Source of the DNA: JAWLHU01 sp049325315
Lineage (GTDB): Bacteria; Bacillota; Sulfobacillia; Symbiobacteriales; Symbiobacteriaceae
DNA length: 64,000 bases
Reading direction: 5' to 3'
Assembly (NCBI GenBank): GCA_049325315.1
Contig: JBMONB010000150.1
Location: 124,001-188,000, forward strand
Made by a program: the position numbers and the translations under genes. Below are positions 16,416 through 24,038 of the stretch, in pieces. Position 1 is the first letter of the stretch; each line of letters starts with the position of its first letter. The notes below the pieces were generated by a model, which saw only the letters and a program-made list of their open reading frames with translations, was not told the DNA's origin and searched no databases.

Positions 16416-17336
16416 CTAAAAACCCGCTCCACCAATGGCGGCAGCCTCTTCTGCTGGCAAGACCCATTCGGCGGAGGCCAGCGCCTCCTCCCACTGTGCC
16501 TCGGTGCGGGGGCCGATCAGTGCCGAGGAGACGGCGGGGTGAGCCAGCACCCAGTTGATCGCCACCTGCCCCGCCGGGCGCCCCAGCCGGGCGGCGGCGC
16601 CGGCCATCCTCCGGGCGGCATCGAGGGCGGTGGGGGTGAGCCGGTTCTGCTGCCAGGCTGGGTTCTGCCAGCCACGCGAACCTTCCGGCACCCCTTCGAG
16701 GTACTTGCCGGTAAGCACCCCGCCGGCCAGCGGGCTGTATGCCAGTACCCCGACCCCTTCGCTCAGGCAGAGCGGGAAGAGTTCGGTCTCTGGATCCCGG
16801 AAGACCAGGTTATACCGGGGCTGGACCGAGTCGAAGCGGGCCCAGCCCTGCCTGTCGCTCACCCAGAGCGCCTTGCACAACTGCCAGGCAGCATAGTTGG
16901 AGCAGCCGATATAGCGCACCTTCCCCTGACGCACCAGGTCGTTCAGCGCCGAGAGGGTCTCATCTAGCGGGGTATTGGGGTCCCACCGGTGGACCTGGTA
17001 CAGGTCGATATAGTCGGTCTGCAGGCGCTCCAGGCTCGCCTCCACCGCCTGGAAGATATAGCGGCGGGAGAGCCCATCGCCAAGCGCTGTGGCCCGCCCG
17101 AGCTTGGTGGCGAGGACCGCCTCATGCCGCCGCCCTCGCAGCGAACGGCCCACAATCTTCTCCGACTCGCCCCCGGCGTAAACATCTGCGACATCGATCA
17201 GGTTGACGCCCGCATCGAGGGCGCGGTGAATGATGCGGGCCGCCTCATCTTCGCCGGTCTTTTCGCCAAACATCATCGTGCCCAGGCCGATCTCAGAGAT
17301 CTTGAGCCCGGTTCGGCCTACCCTTCGATAGCGCAC
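16416..17336 (-). CDS. Aldo/keto reductase
   Basis: NAD(P)H-dependent reductase with a TIM-barrel fold; the substrate is not predictable. 306 residues. The catalytic tetrad is visible: Asp and Tyr in NLIDVADVYAGGESE, Lys in VLATKLG, His in YQVHRWD. YIGCSNY and the C-terminal cofactor segment SALIGPRTEAQWEE are typical. A close relative of YhdN/IolS-type enzymes. It lies 21 bases after rodA on the same strand, so it may be co-transcribed. Confidence 0.9.
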   Translation of the reverse strand: MRYRRVGRTGLKISEIGLGTMMFGEKTGEDEAARIIHRALDAGVNLIDVADVYAGGESEKIVGRSLRGRRHEAVLATKLGRATALGDGLSRRYIFQAVEASLERLQTDYIDLYQVHRWDPNTPLDETLSALNDLVRQGKVRYIGCSNYAAWQLCKALWVSDRQGWARFDSVQPRYNLVFRDPETELFPLCLSEGVGVLAYSPLAGGVLTGKYLEGVPEGSRGWQNPAWQQNRLTPTALDAARRMAGAAARLGRPAGQVAINWVLAHPAVSSALIGPRTEAQWEEALASAEWVLPAEEAAAIGGAGF

Positions 17337-17357
17337 CGGCCCGCCTCCTATCCACCT

Positions 17358-18485
17358 CTAGTGATCGTACTGAACCGGGTCGCGCCGTGCGGCGACCGAC
17401 TGAACCAGGCCAATCGCAGCCAGGTTGGCCAGCAGCGCTGTCGGACCGTAGCTGATAAACGGCAGGGGAATGCCGGTGACCGGCGTCAGCCCCATGGTCA
17501 TGCCGATATTCTCCAGCACATGGGCGGCGAGGAGCCCGGTCACCCCCACCACAATCAGCGTCCCGTACCGGTCCCGTGCCGTGAACGCCACCGTGGCTAA
17601 TCGGAAGAAGATCAGGGCATAGAGCGCGATCACCGCAACCCCGCCCACCAGGCCGAATTCCTCCACCACAACAGCGAAGACGAAGTCGGTGTGGGGGAAG
17701 GGGAGCCAGTCGTTCTTATGGCGGTCTCCCTGTCCGAGGCCCTTGCCCCACACGTCGCCGGTGGCAATGGCCAGCTTCGACTGAATCACCTGGTAGCCGG
17801 ACCCCTGTGGGTCCTTCTCCGGATAGAGGAAGGTGTCAATGCGGGCCCACTGGTCCTCGCGTATGGGAAAGTTGGTGCCGAAAGTGTAGTGGCTATAAAC
17901 CAGGCCCCCAATTAACGCCGCCCCCAAGATCGCCCCACCGAGAATCTTGATTCCAGGGAAGCCTGCCCCATAGACCATGGCCACAGGAATGGCCACAAAG
18001 ACCAGAGCCGTGCCGAGGTCGCCCTGCAGAATCACCATGCCGAAGACAGGGAGCACGTGCATGACCGGGGTGAAGAGGTCGAACCAGGTCTGCAGGCGTT
18101 CCATGCCATCGAGCATCTTGGCCAGGGTGATGATCAGCAGGATCTTACTTAACTCCGAGGGCTGAATCTGAACGGGACCCAGCCGGATCCAGTTCTTGTT
18201 GCCGTTGATCTCCACACCGATCAGCACAACGGCCAGCAGCATGAGGATGTTGAGCCCGTAGATCCACCAGTAGAGTTGCCGGAGTTCGTTGTAGTCAAGC
18301 AACAGGAGGATCACCCAGGCGATGATCCCCATCGCCACCGCGGCCCCCTGCCTGATCAGGTTGCCCCTGACATCATCGGGGGGTGAGGCGCTGGAGATGA
18401 CAACGAACCCGACCCCGGCGATGGCAAGGACGAGGAGAAAGAGCCACCAATCCATCGACTTCCAGAAGCGCCGGTGCCAGTACAC
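17358..18485 (-). CDS. rodA: Rod-shape-determining SEDS protein RodA
   Basis: SEDS family peptidoglycan glycosyltransferase that polymerises lipid II during cell elongation. 375 residues, about ten membrane helices. Family segments visible: NKNWIRLGPVQIQPSELSK, LQGDLGTALVF, GYQVIQSKLAIATGDVWGKG, LPFPHTDFVFAVVVEEFG and the C-terminal LPFISYGPTALLANLAAIG. This matches RodA/FtsW/SpoVE; the NWIRLG and short C-terminus favour RodA. The GTG start at 18485 has GGGGGTGG nearby. Confidence 0.88.
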   Translation of the reverse strand: MYWHRRFWKSMDWWLFLLVLAIAGVGFVVISSASPPDDVRGNLIRQGAAVAMGIIAWVILLLLDYNELRQLYWWIYGLNILMLLAVVLIGVEINGNKNWIRLGPVQIQPSELSKILLIITLAKMLDGMERLQTWFDLFTPVMHVLPVFGMVILQGDLGTALVFVAIPVAMVYGAGFPGIKILGGAILGAALIGGLVYSHYTFGTNFPIREDQWARIDTFLYPEKDPQGSGYQVIQSKLAIATGDVWGKGLGQGDRHKNDWLPFPHTDFVFAVVVEEFGLVGGVAVIALYALIFFRLATVAFTARDRYGTLIVVGVTGLLAAHVLENIGMTMGLTPVTGIPLPFISYGPTALLANLAAIGLVQSVAARRDPVQYDH

Positions 18486-18540
18486 ATCACCACCCCCTCA
18501 TAACCCTATACCATTCGGCTGGAATCCTGACCTTTCCTCC

Positions 18541-18570
18541 TAAAAAAAGTGCCACCCAAACGGGTGGCAC
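18541..18570 (-). terminator. Terminator after the RRM gene
   Basis: GTGCCACCC (18549-18557) and GGGTGGCAC (18562-18570) enclose AAAC. On the minus strand the stem ends in CTTTTTTTA, a textbook terminator separating the RRM gene from rodA. Confidence 0.95.
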
Positions 18571-18597
18571 TACGTCCAATAGGATGATGGGTTTCGG

Positions 18598-18882
18598 TTA
18601 ACCCTTGCGGGGCAGCCCCAGGTTGCGGCCGCCCGATTCCCGGGGCCGCGCCTCATTGACCGTCAGCGGACGCCCGGCCCATTCGGCGCCGTTCAAGGCG
18701 TTGATGACGGTCTCTGCCGCATCATCGGGGACCTCGACGAAACCGAAGCCGCGGGAACGGCCCGTCTCACGATCGGTCACGATGCGAGCGGAGAGCACCT
18801 CACAGTACTGGGACACGGCGTTGTGAAGGTCTTCGCTGGTGGCAGCCCAGGGGAGGTTACCGAAGTACAGGGTCTTGGCCAT
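18598..18882 (-). CDS. RNA-binding protein with one RRM domain
   Basis: 94 residues, almost entirely one RNA-recognition motif. RNP2 is LYFGNL (residues 5-10) and RNP1 is RGFGFVEV (44-51). A short basic Gly/Arg tail follows. Such single-RRM proteins in bacteria and cyanobacteria bind single-stranded RNA and are often cold- or stress-related. The ATG at 18882 is chosen because RRM begins at once; GGGAG is upstream at somewhat long spacing. Confidence 0.92.
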   Translation of the reverse strand: MAKTLYFGNLPWAATSEDLHNAVSQYCEVLSARIVTDRETGRSRGFGFVEVPDDAAETVINALNGAEWAGRPLTVNEARPRESGGRNLGLPRKG

Positions 18883-18983
18883 TTGCTCTCGTACTCCCGT
18901 CTGTTTGGATTGCTCGCAGGCGATTGCACGGAGACTCACCCTGTCAACCGAGGGATCTTGCTTACCCGGCAACACGAAGCGAT

Positions 18984-19013
18984 GCATTATTCAGTTTACA
19001 CGTGATCGTGCAA
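18984..19013 (-). promoter_or_regulatory. Candidate promoter of the RRM gene
   Basis: Minus strand TTGCAC (19008-19013), 18 bases, TAATGC (18984-18989). It would give a leader of about 95 bases before the ATG at 18882. Confidence 0.5.
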
Positions 19014-19046
19014 GAGGTGCAAGGGGTTTCCGGTCTTAACTCGGGT

Positions 19047-19075
19047 TTGACCTGTAGAATCCTGTTCGATAAAGT
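19047..19075 (+). promoter_or_regulatory. Candidate promoter of the amidohydrolase lipoprotein gene
   Basis: TTGACC (19047-19052), 17 bases, TAAAGT (19070-19075). Transcription would start near 19082 and leave about 25 bases before the ATG at 19106. Confidence 0.65.
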
Positions 19076-19105
19076 GAAAGTATGTCGATAGGGGAGGACC
19101 ACTGC

Positions 19106-20662
19106 ATGCTACGCCGCTGGGCACCCATGTTGCTCATCTTGCTGCTGCTGGTTGGCTGCACCAGGCCCCAGCAACCACCCACCGCGCACCCGAACCCTGA
19201 CACCCCGCCCCCTGGCCCCAAACCGACGCCTGCCGCCTACGACCTGGTGATCAAGGGCGGCACGATTATTGATGGCACCGGCTCTGCCCGGTACCGGGGA
19301 GATGTGGCCATTCAGGGCGATCGGATTGCCGCTGTCGGCAAACTGGGCGCCTATACCGCCACTGCCGAGATTGATGCCACCGGGCTGATCGTGGCCCCTG
19401 GCTTTATTAATCCGCACTCGCACACCCACGACGACGCCATCAACCCCTTTATTGAGCGAGATGCGGTCGCCTCGCTCATGCAGGGGATCACCACCGAGAT
19501 CGGCGGGGTCGACGGACGCTCTCCGGTCGATATCGGGCAGGAGTTGAAGCGGCTCGCAGATGAGGGCACCGGCGTCAACTTCGGGCTGTTCCTGGGCCAG
19601 GGCTCCGTTCGCCAGACGGTGATGGGCCAGATTACCGGGCCGGCCAACCCGGACCAGCTCGGCCAGATGAAGCGTCTGGTCCGCAAGGCGATGGAGGACG
19701 GCGCTTTCGGCCTTTCCACCGGGCTGGAGTACCGCTTTGGCTCGTACGCAGACACCGAAGAGATCACCGCCCTGGTGGCGGAGACGAAGGGCTACGGCGG
19801 TATCTACTCCACCCACCTGCGGAGCGAGGGCGACCGGATCGTGGAGGGGCTGAAAGAGGCGCTCACGATCAGCGAGCGGGCGGGGGTCCCGCTGAACTAC
19901 TCCCACGCCAAGATCGTTCACTACCGCAACTGGGACAAAGAGGACCAGGTCTTCGAACTGATCGAGGCGGCGATCAAGAAGGGGCAGAAGGTCTTTGCCG
20001 ACGTCTACCCCTACCTGGCGCCCGATTACGGGGTCAACCGGCTGCTTTCGGACTGGGCAGGGGTGCTGCCGCCCGAGTACCTGCTGATCGTGAACGGCGG
20101 GGACCCGGGGCTTCACGGCAAGACCGTGGCCCAGGCGGCCAAGACGCTGGGGGTACCGGTGGAGCAGGCCGCTGGGAAGCTGCTCGCCCTGCACCCGGAG
20201 ATTCGGGTGGTCGCTCTGGTCTCCAGCGAGTCGGCCATGATTCGGTTCTACAAGGCGCCCTGGTCGGTGGTCGCGACGGATGGCGAGGCGCAGCCCAAGC
20301 TGAACAGCCCAAGTGAGGCACTGAGCTATGGCCTGCACCGCCGCTCTTACGGCGCCTACCCGCAGCTGCTGGGGAACCTGGTGCGGGAGCAGAAGATCCT
20401 CACCCTGGAACAGGCGATTCGCAAGTCGACGGGCCAGGTGGCGGATTCCATGGCCATCAAGAACCGGGGGTACCTGAAACCCGGCCAATACGCCGACATT
20501 GTCGTCTTCAACGCCGACACCATCGCCGACAAGACCACATGGCTGAGCCCGCAGGAGTACCCGGAAGGAATCCGCTATGTGCTGGTCAACGGCTCCGTGG
20601 CTGTCAACCAGGGCAAGTGGATCGAAGGGCGCCGCGGGCGGATTATTCGCCCGGGGCAGTAG
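19106..20662 (+). CDS. N-acyl-D-amino-acid deacylase family lipoprotein
   Basis: 518 residues. Lipoprotein signal with Cys in LLLVGCT (about residue 18) followed by a Pro-rich linker. The amidohydrolase superfamily domain starts with YDLVIKGGTIIDGTG. Metal ligands: HSHTHDD (the family's HxH segment), then STHLRSEGD and NYSHAKI. The Asp of the C-terminal half is in VVATDG. This matches D-aminoacylase / dihydroorotase-like enzymes. The substrate is unknown, but an outer-surface peptide or D-amino-acid role is plausible. ATG 19106 has GGGGAGGA at good spacing; an in-frame ATG at 19082 does not. Confidence 0.85.
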   Translation: MLRRWAPMLLILLLLVGCTRPQQPPTAHPNPDTPPPGPKPTPAAYDLVIKGGTIIDGTGSARYRGDVAIQGDRIAAVGKLGAYTATAEIDATGLIVAPGFINPHSHTHDDAINPFIERDAVASLMQGITTEIGGVDGRSPVDIGQELKRLADEGTGVNFGLFLGQGSVRQTVMGQITGPANPDQLGQMKRLVRKAMEDGAFGLSTGLEYRFGSYADTEEITALVAETKGYGGIYSTHLRSEGDRIVEGLKEALTISERAGVPLNYSHAKIVHYRNWDKEDQVFELIEAAIKKGQKVFADVYPYLAPDYGVNRLLSDWAGVLPPEYLLIVNGGDPGLHGKTVAQAAKTLGVPVEQAAGKLLALHPEIRVVALVSSESAMIRFYKAPWSVVATDGEAQPKLNSPSEALSYGLHRRSYGAYPQLLGNLVREQKILTLEQAIRKSTGQVADSMAIKNRGYLKPGQYADIVVFNADTIADKTTWLSPQEYPEGIRYVLVNGSVAVNQGKWIEGRRGRIIRPGQ

Positions 20663-20701
20663 CGGGAGGAATGAGCCTGGAGCCGGCGTCCCTGCCCCTC
20701 T

Positions 20702-21556
20702 CTAAACCCCGTGCACCCGGCGGGTCTCCAAAATCTGTGCCGTGTGGCCGATGGCGTGGCTGCCCAGCAGGCTGAGCATCTGCCGTACGGTGGCCGTGCC
20801 GGTGGCCGATGTCACCACGCTGCGGTCCAGCGCCCCGGGCAGGTGGCGGACCAGGGCGGTCACGTGGGCCCGAATGGCCGCAAAGAGGGCCACAGAGGTC
20901 TCCACCGGACGGTGGGCCGAGTCCAGGCCCTCGACCCAGTGGTCCTGGTTGTAGGGGTTCGACTTGAAGTCGCGCCCCGGCTCCGCCAGCGCCATGAGGA
21001 TGCGGCCCAGTGAAGAGGCGTCCGAGTCGGTCATGTGGTGGACGGTCTGCCGAATCGACCACTTCCCCGGGGCCCTGACCAGGTCCAGTTGGGCCTCGGT
21101 CAGCCCTGCCAGCGCCTCCTCCAGTCTGGCCGGGGCGGAGGCGAATCGCTCGATTACCTGCTCATCGGTCAGCGCAGGCGCCTGCCAAAAGGCGGGCCGG
21201 TACCCGTCAGGATCGGTCAGCTCCATGGCGCGCGCCCCGTCTTCCAGTGTGATCACCGGGTCGGCCTGGAGCCCCCGGGCGATCAGGGCCGCATGGTAGG
21301 CCTGGAGGTCCATCGGGGCGGCCATGTAGAGCCGCTTGCCGGGCTCCGTCACCTGATGGGGCGGGTCTGTCCACGGGGTGATGTCGCGGACCGACGGAAG
21401 GGCCAGCAGGAGGGGAAGCCCCCCTTGTCGGGAGACCTGGGCCACGCCGGCGGCAGGGTCGGTCCAGTCCAGGGTGAGGCCGAGGCCGTCGCAGTAGAAG
21501 CGGATCGATTGATTGAGATTGGTTACACGCAGAGCGCTGACCGGTCGCTGTGTCAT
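20702..21556 (-). CDS. Fusion of a VOC/glyoxalase-like domain with a DinB-like domain
   Basis: 284 residues. Residues 1-115 are a vicinal-oxygen-chelate fold (SALRVTNLNQSIRFYCDGLGL, then MELTDPDGYRPAFWQ). Residues 120-284 are a DinB_2 four-helix bundle with the metal His set HHMTDSD and GSHAIGHTAQI. DinB-like proteins include thiol-S-transferases that use bacillithiol or mycothiol; VOC proteins include thiol-dependent fosfomycin and glyoxal enzymes. The fusion suggests detoxification, which is inference. The ATG at 21556 has GGGGAGG upstream; longer frames to 21709 lack one. Confidence 0.82.
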   Translation of the reverse strand: MTQRPVSALRVTNLNQSIRFYCDGLGLTLDWTDPAAGVAQVSRQGGLPLLLALPSVRDITPWTDPPHQVTEPGKRLYMAAPMDLQAYHAALIARGLQADPVITLEDGARAMELTDPDGYRPAFWQAPALTDEQVIERFASAPARLEEALAGLTEAQLDLVRAPGKWSIRQTVHHMTDSDASSLGRILMALAEPGRDFKSNPYNQDHWVEGLDSAHRPVETSVALFAAIRAHVTALVRHLPGALDRSVVTSATGTATVRQMLSLLGSHAIGHTAQILETRRVHGV

Positions 21557-21702
21557 GGTGGTTTCCTCCCCGTTTTCGGTCTCTACCCTCCACCACGGCA
21601 TTTCGGCCCGGAACGATACGCTGCCTGCAAGAAATTTTGTGAGCGCTGCCATCAGGCGAAGCCCCTGGTGGGAAGACTTCTTTCGAGGAGGCCGGACCCA
21701 AC

Positions 21703-22134
21703 ATGGCACATTGGCTCATGAAGACCGAGCCCGACGAGTTCAGCTATAAAGACCTGGAGCAGGCGGGGCGGGAGCCCTGGAACGGGGTCCGCAACGCCGT
21801 GGCGCTCAAGCACATGCGGGCGATGATGCCCGGCGACACCTTTCTCTTCTACCACACGGGCAACGAGAAGGCCATTGTGGGGGTGGGAAGGGTGATCAGC
21901 GAGCCCTACCCCGACCCTGAAGCGGAAAACCCCAAGTATGTAGCGGTTGACACGGCTCCGGGCTACCGGTTCCAGGTGCCGGTCACCCTGGCGGCCATCA
22001 AGGCAGACGAGCGGTTCGCCGACTGGGAACTGGTTCGGCAGTCCCGCCTTTCGGTCATGCCGGTCAGCGAGGAGCAGTGGGGCTGGCTGCACGACATGGG
22101 CGGAACCGAACCGCAACCGCTGCCTCCGCAGTGA
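21703..22134 (+). CDS. EVE domain protein
   Basis: 143 residues, one EVE domain, a PUA-like fold reported to read modified bases. MAHWLMKTEPDEFSYKDLE is the typical opening. WNGVRNAVALKHMRAMMPGD and FYHTGNEKAIVGVGRV follow. Related human THYN1 binds modified cytosines, and bacterial EVE domains occur in defence proteins and stand-alone. GAGGAGG precedes the ATG at good distance. It is followed by a hairpin without T-tract and then the SIR2-macro gene on the same strand. Confidence 0.9.
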   Translation: MAHWLMKTEPDEFSYKDLEQAGREPWNGVRNAVALKHMRAMMPGDTFLFYHTGNEKAIVGVGRVISEPYPDPEAENPKYVAVDTAPGYRFQVPVTLAAIKADERFADWELVRQSRLSVMPVSEEQWGWLHDMGGTEPQPLPPQ

Positions 22135-22141
22135 TACGGGT

Positions 22142-22183
22142 CGCTGAGAAGGCTCTCCCTGGCCGGGGAGGGCCTTCTCAGCG
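22142..22183 (+). other. Long hairpin between EVE and SIR2-macro genes
   Basis: CGCTGAGAAGGC (22142-22153) pairs with GCCTTCTCAGCG (22172-22183), with inner CTCCC/GGGAG. No T-tract follows, so it may be a weak terminator, an RNA-stability element or a processing site. Read-through into the next genes is possible. Confidence 0.55.
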
Positions 22184-22214
22184 GGTCTGGCGTCAAAACC
22201 TGAAGGAGGATCCC

Positions 22215-22271
22215 ATGCCGATTGCGAACCCTCTGCCAGGAGGTGTAAAGCCTTTATGCGCGTCACGTTAA
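22215..22271 (+). CDS. Possible 18-residue leader peptide overlapping the SIR2-macro start
   Basis: AAGGAGGA (22203-22210) is followed at ideal spacing by an ATG opening MPIANPLPGGVKPLCASR and a TAA at 22269-22271. The last 16 bases overlap the start of the SIR2-macro frame. The Shine-Dalgarno here is at least as good as that of the larger gene. It may couple translation or be chance. No homologue is known to me. Confidence 0.35.
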   Translation: MPIANPLPGGVKPLCASR

Positions 22272-24010
22272 GCACCATAATCGAGCGACTCGGTCGCCCT
22301 GGTCCCGCTGCCGCCCTGTTGGTCGGCGCGGGCATGTCGGTTGAGGCCGGAATCCCTATGGCCAAGAAAGATGTCCCCCAGATCAAGAGCGTGGCGACGC
22401 AGATCGCCGAGCACATCTTCTTCCGCAACAAGAAGCGCCTGCCCAACGATCAGATCGAGCTGGAGGCCTGGCTGGCGGAGTGCGGGTTGCTTCAGAACGA
22501 CGCCACCCGGTACTCTGACTCGCTTCAGCTGATCGCCAAGGACCCCGCCGGGCGCCAGCGGTATCTGGAGCAGTTCTTTGTAGGTCGCCGCCCCACCGCC
22601 TCCCACGAGATCATCGCCAGGTTTGTGGCCCGGGGGTACTTCCGCCAGACCTTTACCACCAACTTTGACCCGCTGCTGGAGCGAGCCATGCTCTACGCCG
22701 GTCTCGACGTGGCCGTGGCCGGCGACGCCGAGCTGGTGAACAAGCTGGCGGCCGGCCCGGCGCCGGTGGTCTACAAGGTTCACGGCGACTACCTCATGAC
22801 CAACCACAAGCATACCATCGAGGAGACAACGGCCCTGGAGCGGGCGATGCACGACCGGTTGGTCGATGTGGTCCTGAAGCGGTCGATCCTGGTGATCGGG
22901 CACTCGGGCTCCGACAAATCGATCATGGATGCCCTTGCCGAGGGGTTGGCGGGTTCCGCTACCTCTGAGGTGCTCTGGGTCCTCTACGGCAACGATGTGC
23001 CCAGCCCCCTGCTGGCGGAGCTTCAGCGCAGGTTCAATAAGCGTGTGCTGATCGCATCGACCCCAGGGTACCTTGAGTTCTGGGAGACCGCAGCACGGCG
23101 GGTGCTGGACCGCGCCCCGCTGACCCGGCACGACCCGCGCATCGCTGCCTCCTACTTTGTGGGCCGCACCGAGGTGACGGTGCTGGTGGGCGATATTACC
23201 GAGGTGGGGGCCGAGGCGATCGTCGCCTCCGACGATGCCCGGCTCTCTCACTCGGGCGGGGTCTCCGAGGCGATTTTCCACGGGGCCGGCCCGGCGCTGG
23301 AGCGTGACCTGGAGCAGTTCTGGCCGCGGCTGCCCCTCTCCCCCGGCGACGTGGTGGCAACGGGCCCGGGGCTGCTGGCTGACCGCGGGGTGCGGTACAT
23401 CTTCCATGCCGTTGTCACCCCCGACTGGAAGGTTCCGGCCAAGGCGGAGGCGACCCGCACCGCCACGCGCCGGATCCTGGACGAGGCGGAGTGCCGTGAG
23501 CTACGCACCCTGGCCATCCCGGCGCTGGGCGGGGGTCAGGGCGGCCTTCCCCCGGAAGATGTGGCCAGCGCCATGGTCGGGGCTGTTCTGGAGCATCTGC
23601 ATAACGGCTCCGGGCTGCGGCAGGTGGTCTTTGTCCTCTACACACCCATGGCCCTGGAGGCGTTCAAGAACGGGCAGATGGACGCCATCGCACACCAGCA
23701 GGAACAGGAACTGCGGGAGGCGCTGGCCAACCTCGACCCCGACCTGGTGGAACTGAGCGAGGCGGTGATGGCGGACCAGGACTGGGGCCTTGCCAACCCC
23801 ATGGCGGCACAGACCTGGCTTCGGGAACTGGTTGCCCGGCAGCCGTCGATTGCCGGCGAGGCGGTGCGATACTGCCACGCCCGCTGGCATACCCACCTCT
23901 GCCGCCTGCTGGCCAGCGCTGCCGACAAGCCGGGCAAGCAGGAGCAGATCGCCTTCTGGCAGCGGCAGGTCCAGGCGTTGGAGATCAGCTACGCCCCAGT
24001 CTTCCATTAG
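22256..24010 (+). CDS. SIR2-like NAD+-hydrolase domain fused to a macro domain
   Basis: 584 residues. Residues 1-285 are a SIR2_2-type domain: LLVGAGMSVEAGIP (NAD+ loop, residues 21-34), TTNFDPLLE (near 134), the catalytic His in VYKVHGD (near 176) and VIGHSGSDKS (near 215). Residues about 298-465 are a macro domain: VTVLVGDITEVGAEAIV, SGGVSEAIFHGAGP, YIFHAVV and PALGGGQGG. Residues 470-584 are helical with no family seen. SIR2 domains of this type degrade NAD+ in anti-phage systems (ThsA, DSR). Macro domains bind or remove ADP-ribose. AGGAGGTG lies ten bases before the ATG. The next gene, a K+ channel, begins 28 bases downstream. Confidence 0.85.
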   Translation: MRVTLSTIIERLGRPGPAAALLVGAGMSVEAGIPMAKKDVPQIKSVATQIAEHIFFRNKKRLPNDQIELEAWLAECGLLQNDATRYSDSLQLIAKDPAGRQRYLEQFFVGRRPTASHEIIARFVARGYFRQTFTTNFDPLLERAMLYAGLDVAVAGDAELVNKLAAGPAPVVYKVHGDYLMTNHKHTIEETTALERAMHDRLVDVVLKRSILVIGHSGSDKSIMDALAEGLAGSATSEVLWVLYGNDVPSPLLAELQRRFNKRVLIASTPGYLEFWETAARRVLDRAPLTRHDPRIAASYFVGRTEVTVLVGDITEVGAEAIVASDDARLSHSGGVSEAIFHGAGPALERDLEQFWPRLPLSPGDVVATGPGLLADRGVRYIFHAVVTPDWKVPAKAEATRTATRRILDEAECRELRTLAIPALGGGQGGLPPEDVASAMVGAVLEHLHNGSGLRQVVFVLYTPMALEAFKNGQMDAIAHQQEQELREALANLDPDLVELSEAVMADQDWGLANPMAAQTWLRELVARQPSIAGEAVRYCHARWHTHLCRLLASAADKPGKQEQIAFWQRQVQALEISYAPVFH

Positions 24011-24038
24011 GGATAAGCTAAGGCGAGGAGGGTGGCCG

